The notes below the pieces were generated by a model that was not told the origin of the DNA, made no database searches, and worked only from the letters and a program-made list of their open reading frames with translations. This document shows, in pieces, positions 28,276-37,009 of a stretch of 64,000 nt of DNA. Numbering within the stretch: the stretch's first letter is position 1; every line of letters starts with the position of its first letter. The stretch is from Corynebacterium felinum. Its GTDB lineage: Bacteria; Actinomycetota; Actinomycetes; Mycobacteriales; Mycobacteriaceae. A program made the translations under genes and the position numbers. The stretch is from the NCBI RefSeq assembly GCF_030408755.1, contig NZ_CP047209.1:1116001-1180000 (forward strand). The letters run 5' to 3'.

Positions 28276-29913
28276 ATGAAGCGCAGTATTTTTACACCCC
28301 TTGTAGTGTGTGCTGTTGCCTTCGGTTCTTTTGCGGTGCCTCAAGCATCTGCACAATTGCCGGATGGTGCAAAAATCAACATTGATAGCGTTAAGGTCAC
28401 CAATCCTGAAGGCGATCAGCCGTTGCGCCAATGGGGGATTGCCACTTTTGACGTCAAATGGAGTGCCCCAGAAGGTGTGAAAGCAGGACAGAAGTTCAAA
28501 GTCTCGTATCCACCCTTCTTCCGGATGTACAACAACGACACGTTCCCATTGAAGGGTGCAAACGGAGTTAATGGTGGCACCTGTGAGGTTCACAGCGATA
28601 CAGTGCCTGTGGACGAAGCAACCGCACATTATATTTTGTGCACCTTTGACAAGACTTTCGAGAACCACGACGATGTCCATGGAACCCTAGGCAGTGCACT
28701 GCAAGTTGATTCCGAATTGGATGATAATAAGGTTGATGTTGTTGTGGAAGGCGATCGTAAGATCAAGCTTCAACCAACCTTGCCAGGCGGGACTGGTGTG
28801 GGGCCACAGGATCGCAATCAAGCACTGAATTTCCAGAAGTTCGGTTGGTACACCTGGGATGGTAAAACCGCACAATGGAACATCAATCTGCCAGGTCAGG
28901 ATTTGCATGGACAAACCGGGCCAATTGAAGTAACCGACCAGCTTACCGGTGAAGTTCCACACAAATTCAAGCCAGGTACCCTGCGTATGCGTGCGTCGGA
29001 CTGCAACCCTAACGGTCAGCTTCCTGGTTATTGCAACCTCGACAACGATGAATACGTAGAGAATGTCTTCACTGATGAGACAATTTCTGCCGACGGTCGC
29101 ACTCTCACCTTCAAGCTGGTCCCACCAGCGGGCGGATGGCGTGCCGATAAGTTCTACCGCATGTACTACCAGTCGGAAACCGCCGATGGAAACATTGCTC
29201 CAGCAGGCGACATGAACACCAAGATCACCTCGAACCACATTCGCCTGAGTATTGGCAAAGATTACGAATCCCGCGTGTGGCGTGAGCAGCGTGTCGACGG
29301 CACTATTGAGGGTGTGAAGCGCGGCTCCTTCGAAGTAACCAAGGACTTCAACGGAACCGAAGAGATTCGCAAGAAGCTGAAGGATGCAAACTTCACCGTG
29401 AAGGCTTCGTATACTCTCGGTGGCGAATCCAAGACTGAAGAACTCACAATCCCACTGGGTGACACTAAGGCTGGTTCGATCACTCTGCCACGCGACACCG
29501 TGGTGACTTTGGAAGAGATCAACCTTCCGACCGTTGATGGCGTTACTTTCGGAACCCCGAAGTTCGCAGCAGCTGACGGTGAAGACACCAGCAAAGTCAA
29601 GATTCTCGACAACGGCAAGCGTGCTGAGGTGACCATCCGTAGCGAAAACAACGTGAAGGTGACCTTGACCAACACCGCAAACGAGACCCCAGTGCTGCCA
29701 GGAAACCCAGGGTCCTCCTCGTCATCCGATAATAAGTGGTTGTGGTTGCTGCTTCTCGTACCAGCACTCGCCGGCATCATCGGGCTGTTGGCTAACGTGT
29801 TCAAGCTGCCACACTTTGGAAACCTTATTCCAGGGGCAAAACCTGCACCGAAGCAAGAAGAGCAGAACGTGCAAGGCGTAGCACCAGGCGGAAAGGCAAT
29901 TCCTAAGAACTAA
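28276..29913 (+). CDS. Surface adhesin-like protein, membrane-anchored
   Basis: A 545-residue secreted protein. Residues 1-26 form a signal peptide (cut after QASA). Residues about 35-330 look like paired Ig-like adhesin domains of the Sdr/Ig type (TFDVKWSAPEGVKAGQKFKVSYPP, ITSNHIRLSIG). Residues about 345-470 resemble the DUF5979/Cna-B-like stalk domain (GSFEVTKDFNGTEE, then KVTLTNTANETPV). A hydrophobic helix (about 488-506) and a 39-residue Pro/Lys/Gly tail close the protein. In place of a sortase LPXTG there is LPGNPG (474-479), and the tail is far too long for a sorting signal. It is therefore probably membrane-anchored. Host ligand unknown; an adhesion role is inferred from the fold. 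Confidence 0.75.
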   Translation: MKRSIFTPLVVCAVAFGSFAVPQASAQLPDGAKINIDSVKVTNPEGDQPLRQWGIATFDVKWSAPEGVKAGQKFKVSYPPFFRMYNNDTFPLKGANGVNGGTCEVHSDTVPVDEATAHYILCTFDKTFENHDDVHGTLGSALQVDSELDDNKVDVVVEGDRKIKLQPTLPGGTGVGPQDRNQALNFQKFGWYTWDGKTAQWNINLPGQDLHGQTGPIEVTDQLTGEVPHKFKPGTLRMRASDCNPNGQLPGYCNLDNDEYVENVFTDETISADGRTLTFKLVPPAGGWRADKFYRMYYQSETADGNIAPAGDMNTKITSNHIRLSIGKDYESRVWREQRVDGTIEGVKRGSFEVTKDFNGTEEIRKKLKDANFTVKASYTLGGESKTEELTIPLGDTKAGSITLPRDTVVTLEEINLPTVDGVTFGTPKFAAADGEDTSKVKILDNGKRAEVTIRSENNVKVTLTNTANETPVLPGNPGSSSSSDNKWLWLLLLVPALAGIIGLLANVFKLPHFGNLIPGAKPAPKQEEQNVQGVAPGGKAIPKN

Positions 29914-29917
29914 CATA

Positions 29918-29956
29918 AAAGAAACCCCAACTAGTCACTATAGTTGGGGTTTCTTT
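29918..29956. terminator. Strong bidirectional terminator
   Basis: AAAGAAACCCCAACTA (29918-29933) pairs perfectly with TAGTTGGGGTTTCTTT (29941-29956), a 16-bp stem with a 7-nt loop, between the adhesin gene and the converging glgB. Confidence 0.93.
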
Positions 29957-29958
29957 GG

Positions 29959-32148
29959 TTATAGCTCAGTCCATCGATAGTACTGGGCACTCATCGCCGG
30001 AATGTTCACAGTGATCGAATGATCGTATCCATCCCAACCGGTATCCCATGCAGCAACATTTTGCTCCAGAATCGCATTCGTACCCACATACACACCAGCA
30101 TCCGTGTTCAACACACACTGCCAGTTACCGGACTCAGGAACACCAAACTTGTAGTTGTCAATCGAGGTTCCACCAAAGTTAAACACGCACAACATCTTCT
30201 CGCCATCAAGACCATAGCGGACAAAAGCGAGAATATTGTTCGCCGCATCGTCAGACTTCACCCAACTAAAACCAGCAGGGGAGTGATCCTGCGTATGCAA
30301 CGCTGGGGAAGTGGAATACAGACGATTCAGATCTTTCGATAACTGCTGCAAAGTCTCATGGTATTCGCCTTCCCAGCCAACCATGTCATCCCAGCTCAAC
30401 GAACGAGCCTCACTCCACTCCAACACCTGGCCAAATTCCTGGCCCTGGAAAAGAAGCTTCTTACCAGGGTGAGCGTACATATAAGCAAATAAGGTACGTA
30501 ACCCCGCAGCCTTATTCCACGCATCACCGGGCATGCGAGCCCACAATGAGCCCTTACCATGCACAACTTCATCATGGCTAAACGGCAAACAATAGTTCTC
30601 AGAGAATGCGTACACCAAAGAGAAAGTAATGTCGTTATGATGCCACGAACGATGAATCGGGTCGAGCTTGAAGTAAACCAGAGTATCGTTCATCCAGCCC
30701 ATATTCCACTTCAAATTGAAGCCCAAACCATTGAAATCAGTAGGCGTAGTCACACCCGGCCACGAAGTAGACTCCTCAGCGATGGTCAACACACCTGCAT
30801 GATTCTTATGAACTGTTGCGTTCATCTCCTGTAAGAACTGCACAGCCTCAAGATTTTCACGACCGCCAAACTCGTTTGGCAACCATTCACCTTCCTTGCG
30901 CGAGTAGTCGAGATACAGCATCGATGCCACGGCGTCGACACGCAAACCATCAATGTGGAACTCCTCCAGCCAATACAAAGCATTGGCGACAAGGAAGTTG
31001 CGGACTTCGTTGCGCCCGAAATTGAAAACGTAGGTGCCCCAATCCTGCTGCTCACCGCGGCGCCAATCAGGGTGCTCATACAACGGCTGACCATCGAAAC
31101 GGCCCAAAGCGAAATCATCCTTCGGGAAGTGTGCAGGAACCCAGTCCATAATCACACCAATGCCCTCAGCGTGGAACGCATCAATCAACAACTTCAACTC
31201 ATCTGGGGTACCCCAACGCGCCGTCGGCGCATAATAACCGGACACCTGATAACCCCACGAGCCGCCAAAAGGATGCTCCGCCACCGGCATGAACTCCACG
31301 TGGGTATAGCCCATCTCCTTCACATAGGCCACCAACTCAGTCGCGAGCTCACGATAACCCAAGCCCTGGCGCCACGAACCTAGGTGAACTTCATAGACGC
31401 TCATCGGGGTAGACATGTAATCGATGGTGGCACGCTGCGACATCCACTCGGAGTCCTTCCACACATAGGAAGATTCCGTGACCACCGAACCCGTCCGAGG
31501 CGGCTCCTCCGTTGCGCGCGCAACTGGATCTGCCTTATCCAAACGCCAGCCTTCGCCAGTATGGATGGCGTACTTATACACCGCACCCGCAGTGATACCA
31601 GGGATGAAAATCTCCCAAATACCCGACTCGCCCATAGAACGCATAGGGAACTGATTGGGATTCCATCCGCAGAAATCACCAATCACAGCAACACCCACTG
31701 CATTCGGAGCCCACACCGCGAAAGACACGCCGCTCACCCCATCAACAGTGCGAACGCGAGAGCCCAAAACCTCCCACAAGCGTTCATGGCGACCTTCTCG
31801 GAGCAAGTGGATATCCAGCTCACCCAAGGTGGGCAGGAAGCGGTACGGATCGTCCACAACGACGGTGTTTTCCTCTGACCAGGTGACACGAAGCTGATAC
31901 TCGGGGGAATCAATAACCGCTACGAAGATATCGTCACCAATTGGTTGACATTCAACAACCTTGGGTGTTTTCGTGCCCACGAGAATCTCAACTTTGTGCG
32001 CACCAAGCTGACGAGTGCGAACAACAAAATTGCCCTGCTCGTCAGGGTGGCAGCCATAAATACTGTGCGGGTCATGGTGGCGACACTGCGTTAGAAGAGT
32101 GCGGTCGTGATCGTCAATAGCAGTATGTGAGACAGGCTGAAACCCCAT
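29959..32148 (-). CDS. glgB: 1,4-alpha-glucan branching enzyme
   Basis: Cuts alpha-1,4 glucan chains and rejoins them as alpha-1,6 branches (GH13 family 9). It has 729 residues, the usual length for enzymes with two N-terminal carbohydrate modules. The catalytic barrel shows the nucleophile Asp405 in DGLRVDAVASML, the acid/base Glu458 in TIAEESTSWPG, and FSHDEVVHGKGS. In Corynebacteriales it works with GlgE to build branched glucan from maltose-1-phosphate. glgE lies 1.1 kb upstream on the same strand, with a CAP-domain gene between; in C. glutamicum, as I recall, glgB and glgE are adjacent. Confidence 0.97.
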   Translation of the reverse strand: MGFQPVSHTAIDDHDRTLLTQCRHHDPHSIYGCHPDEQGNFVVRTRQLGAHKVEILVGTKTPKVVECQPIGDDIFVAVIDSPEYQLRVTWSEENTVVVDDPYRFLPTLGELDIHLLREGRHERLWEVLGSRVRTVDGVSGVSFAVWAPNAVGVAVIGDFCGWNPNQFPMRSMGESGIWEIFIPGITAGAVYKYAIHTGEGWRLDKADPVARATEEPPRTGSVVTESSYVWKDSEWMSQRATIDYMSTPMSVYEVHLGSWRQGLGYRELATELVAYVKEMGYTHVEFMPVAEHPFGGSWGYQVSGYYAPTARWGTPDELKLLIDAFHAEGIGVIMDWVPAHFPKDDFALGRFDGQPLYEHPDWRRGEQQDWGTYVFNFGRNEVRNFLVANALYWLEEFHIDGLRVDAVASMLYLDYSRKEGEWLPNEFGGRENLEAVQFLQEMNATVHKNHAGVLTIAEESTSWPGVTTPTDFNGLGFNLKWNMGWMNDTLVYFKLDPIHRSWHHNDITFSLVYAFSENYCLPFSHDEVVHGKGSLWARMPGDAWNKAAGLRTLFAYMYAHPGKKLLFQGQEFGQVLEWSEARSLSWDDMVGWEGEYHETLQQLSKDLNRLYSTSPALHTQDHSPAGFSWVKSDDAANNILAFVRYGLDGEKMLCVFNFGGTSIDNYKFGVPESGNWQCVLNTDAGVYVGTNAILEQNVAAWDTGWDGYDHSITVNIPAMSAQYYRWTEL

Positions 32149-32270
32149 TGCACGCTCTTTTCTCGAAAATGATGGTCAGATCTACACTTTTAACCCTACA
32201 GTGGTAGCAGATTTATTTCGCTTGTTATTGCACCCGACTCACCGCTGCTCATGAAGAAAAAATGCAGGAA

Positions 32271-32320
32271 AGCGCCTGTGGGTTGGGAAAAATCACAATT
32301 TTTCCCAACCCACAGGCGCT
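32271..32320 (-). terminator. Very long perfect hairpin after the CAP-domain gene
   Basis: AGCGCCTGTGGGTTGGGAAAAA (two arms, 32271-32292 and 32299-32320) gives a perfect 22-bp stem with a 6-nt loop, 15 bases past the stop of the CAP-domain gene on the minus strand. Far longer than needed for termination, and it isolates the CAP gene from glgB. Confidence 0.85.
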
Positions 32321-32335
32321 GAGAAGCTTCTTTGC

Positions 32336-32881
32336 TTAGTACCCTAAGATCATCGTGGCGTAGTAATTGCCATCCAGCGAAGGGACAATTGAAACCCCAA
32401 TCTTGGTGAAAGCGGGATTGAGCATATTGTCGCGGTGCGAAGGGGAATTCAGCCACAGCTTGAAGCAAGAATCCCAGCGCAAGTAGTTAGCCATGAGGAT
32501 ATTCTCGCCCACATAGTAGCGCTCAGGAAGGGTGCTGTGGTGGAATTCGCCAGAACCTGCCATGAAGCCAGAGTGCTGGTGGGCAAGGTCGGCGTGAAAG
32601 CCGGTGCTTTGCAGAGGTCGCATTCCACGTCGGACGCGTTCTTCATTCAGCAGGCGAATGGTTTCCTGTTCGGCGTGAGTGGTGTCGTGATTTGCGGGCA
32701 TCTCACGGTGAACACCAGGGAGAGCAACAGGAATACTTGGGTTGCTGCTGGAGTGGGAGGAACCGGCGATCAGGGGGGCGAATGCGAAAGCAGGCGCTGC
32801 GGAAAGGGTAGTGGTGGCACACATTCCGAGGGAGATGAACACTGCTGCGCTGAGGGTGCGCATACGGCTGGGGTACAACAT
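32336..32881 (-). CDS. Secreted CAP-domain (SCP/PR-1) protein
   Basis: A 181-residue exported protein. The N-terminal signal peptide (MRTLSAAVFISLGMCATTTLSAAPAFA, six residues after the chosen start) is followed by a short Ser/Pro linker and a CAP domain of about 120 residues. Typical elements are ETIRLLNEERVRRGMRPL, AHQHSGFMAG, HHSTLPERYYVGENI and the final FKLWLNSPSHRDNMLNPAFTKIGVSIV, with His and Glu residues that form the CAP cavity. Bacterial CAP proteins have no single known activity. The start is uncertain (32905, 32881 or 32863), since none has a strong ribosome site. It sits between glgE and glgB without an obvious link to glucan synthesis. Confidence 0.85.
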   Translation of the reverse strand: MLYPSRMRTLSAAVFISLGMCATTTLSAAPAFAFAPLIAGSSHSSSNPSIPVALPGVHREMPANHDTTHAEQETIRLLNEERVRRGMRPLQSTGFHADLAHQHSGFMAGSGEFHHSTLPERYYVGENILMANYLRWDSCFKLWLNSPSHRDNMLNPAFTKIGVSIVPSLDGNYYATMILGY

Positions 32882-33239
32882 TAAGAACCAATCGGTTGAG
32901 AGCAAAACTGGAATTTCATAGCTTTGCTTTATTGAACTAATAGTTCTTAATATACTCTTATCTTTAATTTATCTGCCAATCAACCACTGGGCACGATCTT
33001 CAATAACCTGCAACTTTATGGCGCAGTCAAGCTTAGAAAAATCTTAATGAAATCTACTTCCTCGGGTAGCAAACCTGCCAAATGGAGCAGTTTTACCGTG
33101 TATTGTGCACAATTTTCAAAAAATCGACGCGCTTTTTCTTAATGGTTGTGAAAATCATGCCGGTATTGCTGTGACAGGGTTGACATGAATAAATCCTCCC
33201 CACACTACTGTTTGGGGAGGATTTGTGCAGAGGAATAAA
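32882..33239 (-). promoter_or_regulatory. Upstream region of the CAP gene and downstream region of glgE
   Basis: About 358 bases without a gene. A 13-bp perfect palindrome GAACTAATAGTTC lies at 32934-32946, about 55 bases before the CAP start, in AT-rich DNA, and is a likely operator or promoter element. The glgE terminator lies at the far end. Nothing else is recognised. Confidence 0.4.
33191..33224 (-). terminator. Terminator of glgE
   Basis: AAATCCTCCCCA (33191-33202) and TGGGGAGGATTT (33213-33224) form a perfect 12-bp stem with a 10-nt loop, 15 bases behind the glgE stop on the minus strand; ATTTATTC follows. Confidence 0.8.
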
Positions 33240-35264
33240 CTACGGGCGGTAGTCGTCAGCTTCCCGCCTACGGATGCTGCTTAATGCATCACCGGTTACT
33301 TGCGGCAATGCAAGAATATGGGCGACGTCCTTTGTAGGGTCAAGGCGCACATAGGTGCTTTGAGCCCACGGGAATTGCTGATCACTGATGAGATCATGGG
33401 CGGTAAATGCAGCGTTGCGGGGAAGCCCGATCTTATCCATGTCCAATTCCACCGTTGTTTCTTGTGGGTTGAGTGGATCGAGGTTGATCACAACTAATAC
33501 GGCATCGCCGGTGACCGGATCGACCTTGGTGTAGGCGAGAACTTGGTCGTTGGCGGTGTGGTGGAAATGAATCTGACGCAGCTGCTGCAGGGCAGGGCAT
33601 TGACGTCGAATGCGGTTGAGCGCTGTGATATACGGTTCGAGGGTATCCTCAACATCGAAATTCCTCGGTTTGAGCTCATATTTTTCGCTATCGAGGTATT
33701 CTTCCGAGCCGGGGGCAACCGCAGTTCCTTCGTAGAGCTCGAAACCGGAATACATGCCCCACAGCGGAGACATCGTAGCAGCGAGAGTGGCACGAATAGC
33801 AAACATTGCCCGGCCCCCATATTGCAAAGACTCGTGCAAAATATCGGGAGTGTTCACAAACAGGTGTGGTCGGCTCACATCCGCCATGCGTGCGATTTCG
33901 AGAGCGAATTCTTTCAACTCATGCTTACTGACCTTCCATGTGAAGTAGGTATAAGACTGGGAGAAACCAATCTTGGCCAAGCCATACAACCGGGCTGGTC
34001 GGGTAAAGGCTTCGGCAAGGAAAATGACCTCAGGGTGGGTCTTGTGGATCTTCTTAATCAGCCATTCCCAGAAATCTGCAGGCTTAGTATGCGGATTGTC
34101 CACACGGAATGTGCGCACGCCCAAGTCCACCCAGAACTTCACCACACGATAAATCTCGTTATAAATTGCATGGCGATCATTGTCAAAGTTCAGTGGGTAA
34201 ATATCCTGATACTTCTTCGGGGGATTTTCAGCATAGGCAATCGTGCTGTCAGGAAGCACTGTGAAAAACTCCTCATGGGTTTTCGCCCACGGGTGATCAG
34301 GGGCAGCCTGAAGCGCAAGATCAAGCGCGATCTCAAGATTCAAGCTCTTGGCGTAGGCAAGAAGGCGCTGAAAATCCTCCACGGTGCCCAATTCGGGGTG
34401 GGTGGCATCATGCCCGCCGTACGCGGAACCGATCGCCCACGGCGAGCCGACGTCGTCACGCTCCGGCGTCAAGGTGTTGTTGCGGCCTTTCCTGTTGACC
34501 TCCCCAATGGGGTGAATAGGGGGGAAGTAGACAGTATCAAAGCCCATGCGAGCGACCCGATCGAGCGCCGCAGCAGTGGTATCAAAGGTGCCATGGATCG
34601 GCTTGCCTTCATCATCCCAGCCACCAGTAGAGCGGGGGAACAGCTCGTACCACGAGTTGACCAGCGCATCGCGACGCTCCACCAGCACTTTGTGCGTATC
34701 CCCACTAGTTACCAGCAAGCGCAGAGGATTTTCGCTCAAAATTTCCGTCACTTCAACCGATAAGCCAGGGGCCACACGGGTGCGCAGGGGTGCGGTCTCG
34801 TCGCGCAGCTCTTTGGCCACAGCGAGCAACGCACTGCGTTGAAGGTTTTCGCTCAAACCAGCCGCAGCACGCTCGAACAGCTGTGCACCATATTCCAGAT
34901 CATTAGCTAGTTCAGTGACAGATTGTCCCGCTTCAATCTTCGTGGTGACGGCATGGCGCCACGTTTTCATGGGGTCGCTCCACGCTTCAACATGGAAAGA
35001 CCAGTCACCCGTGACATCGGGGATGAAGAAAGCGTGAACCAGATCAACATTGTGAGGGTCTTGGCGCATCGTTATCTTCATCGGCGAAGCGGCAATATGA
35101 GATGATGCTGGGCCCTGTACGGTCAGCGTTGCAGAAATAGCGTCATGGCCCTCCCGCCACACCTGAGCGCTGATAGGGATGAGCTCGCCGACCACAGCTT
35201 TCGACGGGTATGCTCGGCCGGAGATGAGGGGGCGGACATCCTCGATCGCAAGTCTTCCAGTCAT
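33240..35264 (-). CDS. glgE: Alpha-1,4-glucan:maltose-1-phosphate maltosyltransferase
   Basis: Extends alpha-1,4 glucans using maltose-1-phosphate. It is a GH13 family 3 enzyme of 674 residues. The catalytic nucleophile Asp389 is in TFRVDNPHTKP and the acid/base Glu418 in FLAEAFTRPARLYGLAKIGFSQSYTYFTWK, a signature close to unique for GlgE. The ATG at 35264 (MTGRLAIEDVRP) is preferred; earlier in-frame codons would only add a lysine-rich stretch. It forms a glucan pathway with glgB downstream. The ABC ATPase gene diverges from it across 98 bases that must hold both promoters. Confidence 0.95.
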   Translation of the reverse strand: MTGRLAIEDVRPLISGRAYPSKAVVGELIPISAQVWREGHDAISATLTVQGPASSHIAASPMKITMRQDPHNVDLVHAFFIPDVTGDWSFHVEAWSDPMKTWRHAVTTKIEAGQSVTELANDLEYGAQLFERAAAGLSENLQRSALLAVAKELRDETAPLRTRVAPGLSVEVTEILSENPLRLLVTSGDTHKVLVERRDALVNSWYELFPRSTGGWDDEGKPIHGTFDTTAAALDRVARMGFDTVYFPPIHPIGEVNRKGRNNTLTPERDDVGSPWAIGSAYGGHDATHPELGTVEDFQRLLAYAKSLNLEIALDLALQAAPDHPWAKTHEEFFTVLPDSTIAYAENPPKKYQDIYPLNFDNDRHAIYNEIYRVVKFWVDLGVRTFRVDNPHTKPADFWEWLIKKIHKTHPEVIFLAEAFTRPARLYGLAKIGFSQSYTYFTWKVSKHELKEFALEIARMADVSRPHLFVNTPDILHESLQYGGRAMFAIRATLAATMSPLWGMYSGFELYEGTAVAPGSEEYLDSEKYELKPRNFDVEDTLEPYITALNRIRRQCPALQQLRQIHFHHTANDQVLAYTKVDPVTGDAVLVVINLDPLNPQETTVELDMDKIGLPRNAAFTAHDLISDQQFPWAQSTYVRLDPTKDVAHILALPQVTGDALSSIRRREADDYRP

Positions 35265-35362
35265 AGTGAACATCACTTTCTTAAGAAGTTGAAACTCAAA
35301 TCTTTCTTCCAAGCGTAGTCATGCTGTGTCAATTCCACACGAGTTTAAGGATTTAAGACACA

Positions 35363-36196
35363 ATGGTGCTTATGACAAATTCTGACCTGCGCAATCCTGA
35401 CCTCCTCCTCGATTTTGAAGACGTCCATTTTATCCGCGACGGTAAAACACTACTCGGGCCAGTGACGTGGCAGGTCGAACTGGATGAACGGTGGGTCATT
35501 ATTGGCCCGAACGGTGCAGGTAAAACCACATTGATGCGCCTTGCCGCCGCCGAAGAATACCCATCAAAGGGTATGGCCTGGATTATGGGTGAAAAAATTG
35601 GTCGCACAGATATGCGTGACCTGCGCAGCATGATCGGCCTATCCTCTGCCGCGTTGGCTAACCGCATTCCGGTGGACGAAAAAGTAGGCGACCTCGTTAT
35701 TTCCGCAGGATACGCTATTTTGGGGCGGTGGCGTGAAGAATACGAAGAGTTTGATGTGTCCCGCGCTGACGAAATTTTAGAACAGGTTGGTGCCGCACAC
35801 CTGTCCGACCGCACCTGGGGCACCTTAAGTGAAGGTGAGCGTAAGCGAGTTTTGGTTGCGCGTGCACTGATGGCCAACCCCGAACTATTGCTTCTCGACG
35901 AGCCAGGTGCCGGCATGGATTTGGGCGGACGCGAAGACCTCGTAGGTTATCTCGGCGAGCTTGCATTAGATGCGGACGCCCCAGCCATGGTGATGATCAC
36001 CCACCACGTGGAGGAGATTCCTTTCGGATTTACTCACGCCATGATCCTCGACGCCGGCCACGTGGTGGCTCAGGGCTTGATTGATGATGTGCTGACCAGT
36101 GAACATCTGAGTCGAGCCTTCCATCAACCAATTAAGGTCGATAGGATTGATGGCCGGTTCTTTGCCCGACGCAGCACTGATGGTTTAAGCAGCTAG
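35363..36196 (+). CDS. ABC transporter ATP-binding protein
   Basis: A 277-residue nucleotide-binding protein. Walker A GPNGAGKTT (about residues 51-59), the signature LSEGERKRV, Walker B LLLLDEPGAGMD, and the switch histidine in ITHHVEEIP are all present. The sequence resembles the ModF/YlmA-type stand-alone ATPases. No permease or binding protein gene is adjacent; the next gene is a NUDIX hydrolase. The transported substrate, if any, is unknown. An alternative ATG lies three codons in (35372). Confidence 0.85.
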   Translation: MVLMTNSDLRNPDLLLDFEDVHFIRDGKTLLGPVTWQVELDERWVIIGPNGAGKTTLMRLAAAEEYPSKGMAWIMGEKIGRTDMRDLRSMIGLSSAALANRIPVDEKVGDLVISAGYAILGRWREEYEEFDVSRADEILEQVGAAHLSDRTWGTLSEGERKRVLVARALMANPELLLLDEPGAGMDLGGREDLVGYLGELALDADAPAMVMITHHVEEIPFGFTHAMILDAGHVVAQGLIDDVLTSEHLSRAFHQPIKVDRIDGRFFARRSTDGLSS

Positions 36197-36211
36197 GGGA
36201 GTTAGAGTCTC

Positions 36212-37009
36212 ATGTCTGAGGCGGTTGTGGGATACGAGGGCGCAAAGCTTGCTGTCACCGTGGTGATGGTGCGCGATACTGAGCACGGTCTTGAGGTGTA
36301 TGTCCAGGAGCGTGTGTCTTCGATGCCCACTTTTCCCAATGCCACAGTGTTTCCTGGAGGTGGGGTGGACAGCCGTGATGTGGACGCTACCGATGACGAA
36401 TCTATTTGGTTCGGGCCAACCCCCGACCAATGGTCGCAAGTACTGGGCACGGATCGTCGAAAAGCTCGCGCGTTAGTGATGGCCGCAGGTCGAGAGCTTT
36501 TTGAAGAATCGGGAACGCTGCTCGCGTCACATCTTGATGGTTCACTGATTGCCGATGCCACCCCGTACCACTCGCAGCGTCTTGCTTTAGAATCGCACCG
36601 CTTGTCATTTTCGCAGGTGCTCAAGCGCAATGATCTGGTGGCCCGCTCAGACCTCCTTCACCCCTGTTCACGCTGGGTGAGCCCAGAAGAAGATGCAGTC
36701 AAATTCGACATGTATTCCTTTATCGCACAATTACCGGATGGACAAGAACCTGATGGTTGCACACGGGAAGCAGCATCAACGGGGTGGTTTAGTCCTTCCT
36801 TGATTCTTGATGGGTGGCGGGCTGGATTGCTGCGCCTTGTGATCCCTACCTGGGCGCACCTGTTGTTGTTAAGCCAGCATGATACGGTTGCATCCTTGTT
36901 AGCAGCATTAGAAAACCCTGTGATTGAACCTGTGTTGGGCAATCCGGTGGATGATCCCCGCTATGCAGAATTTTTTAATTACACCCCTCCGAATCGGTTG
37001 AATGTATGA
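36212..37009 (+). CDS. NUDIX hydrolase
   Basis: A 265-residue protein with a NUDIX fold. The glycine pair FPGGGVDSRD opens the box, and RALVMAAGRELFEESGTLL carries the REx2EE metal-binding core. The distance between the two parts is longer than in the classic 23-residue box, as in the NUDT19-like (RP2p) branch, which hydrolyses CoA derivatives. The C-terminal extension (VIPTWAHLLLLSQHDTVASLLA) fits that group too. Substrate not determined. GGGGAG precedes the ATG. Its TGA overlaps the ATG of the next gene (ATGA), so translation is coupled. Confidence 0.82.
   Translation: MSEAVVGYEGAKLAVTVVMVRDTEHGLEVYVQERVSSMPTFPNATVFPGGGVDSRDVDATDDESIWFGPTPDQWSQVLGTDRRKARALVMAAGRELFEESGTLLASHLDGSLIADATPYHSQRLALESHRLSFSQVLKRNDLVARSDLLHPCSRWVSPEEDAVKFDMYSFIAQLPDGQEPDGCTREAASTGWFSPSLILDGWRAGLLRLVIPTWAHLLLLSQHDTVASLLAALENPVIEPVLGNPVDDPRYAEFFNYTPPNRLNV

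Noticed and set aside
29690..29720. LPXTG sortase motif in the adhesin-like protein
   Set aside because: The sequence is LPGNPG, without threonine at the cleavage position, and the tail after the hydrophobic helix is much longer than a sorting signal.
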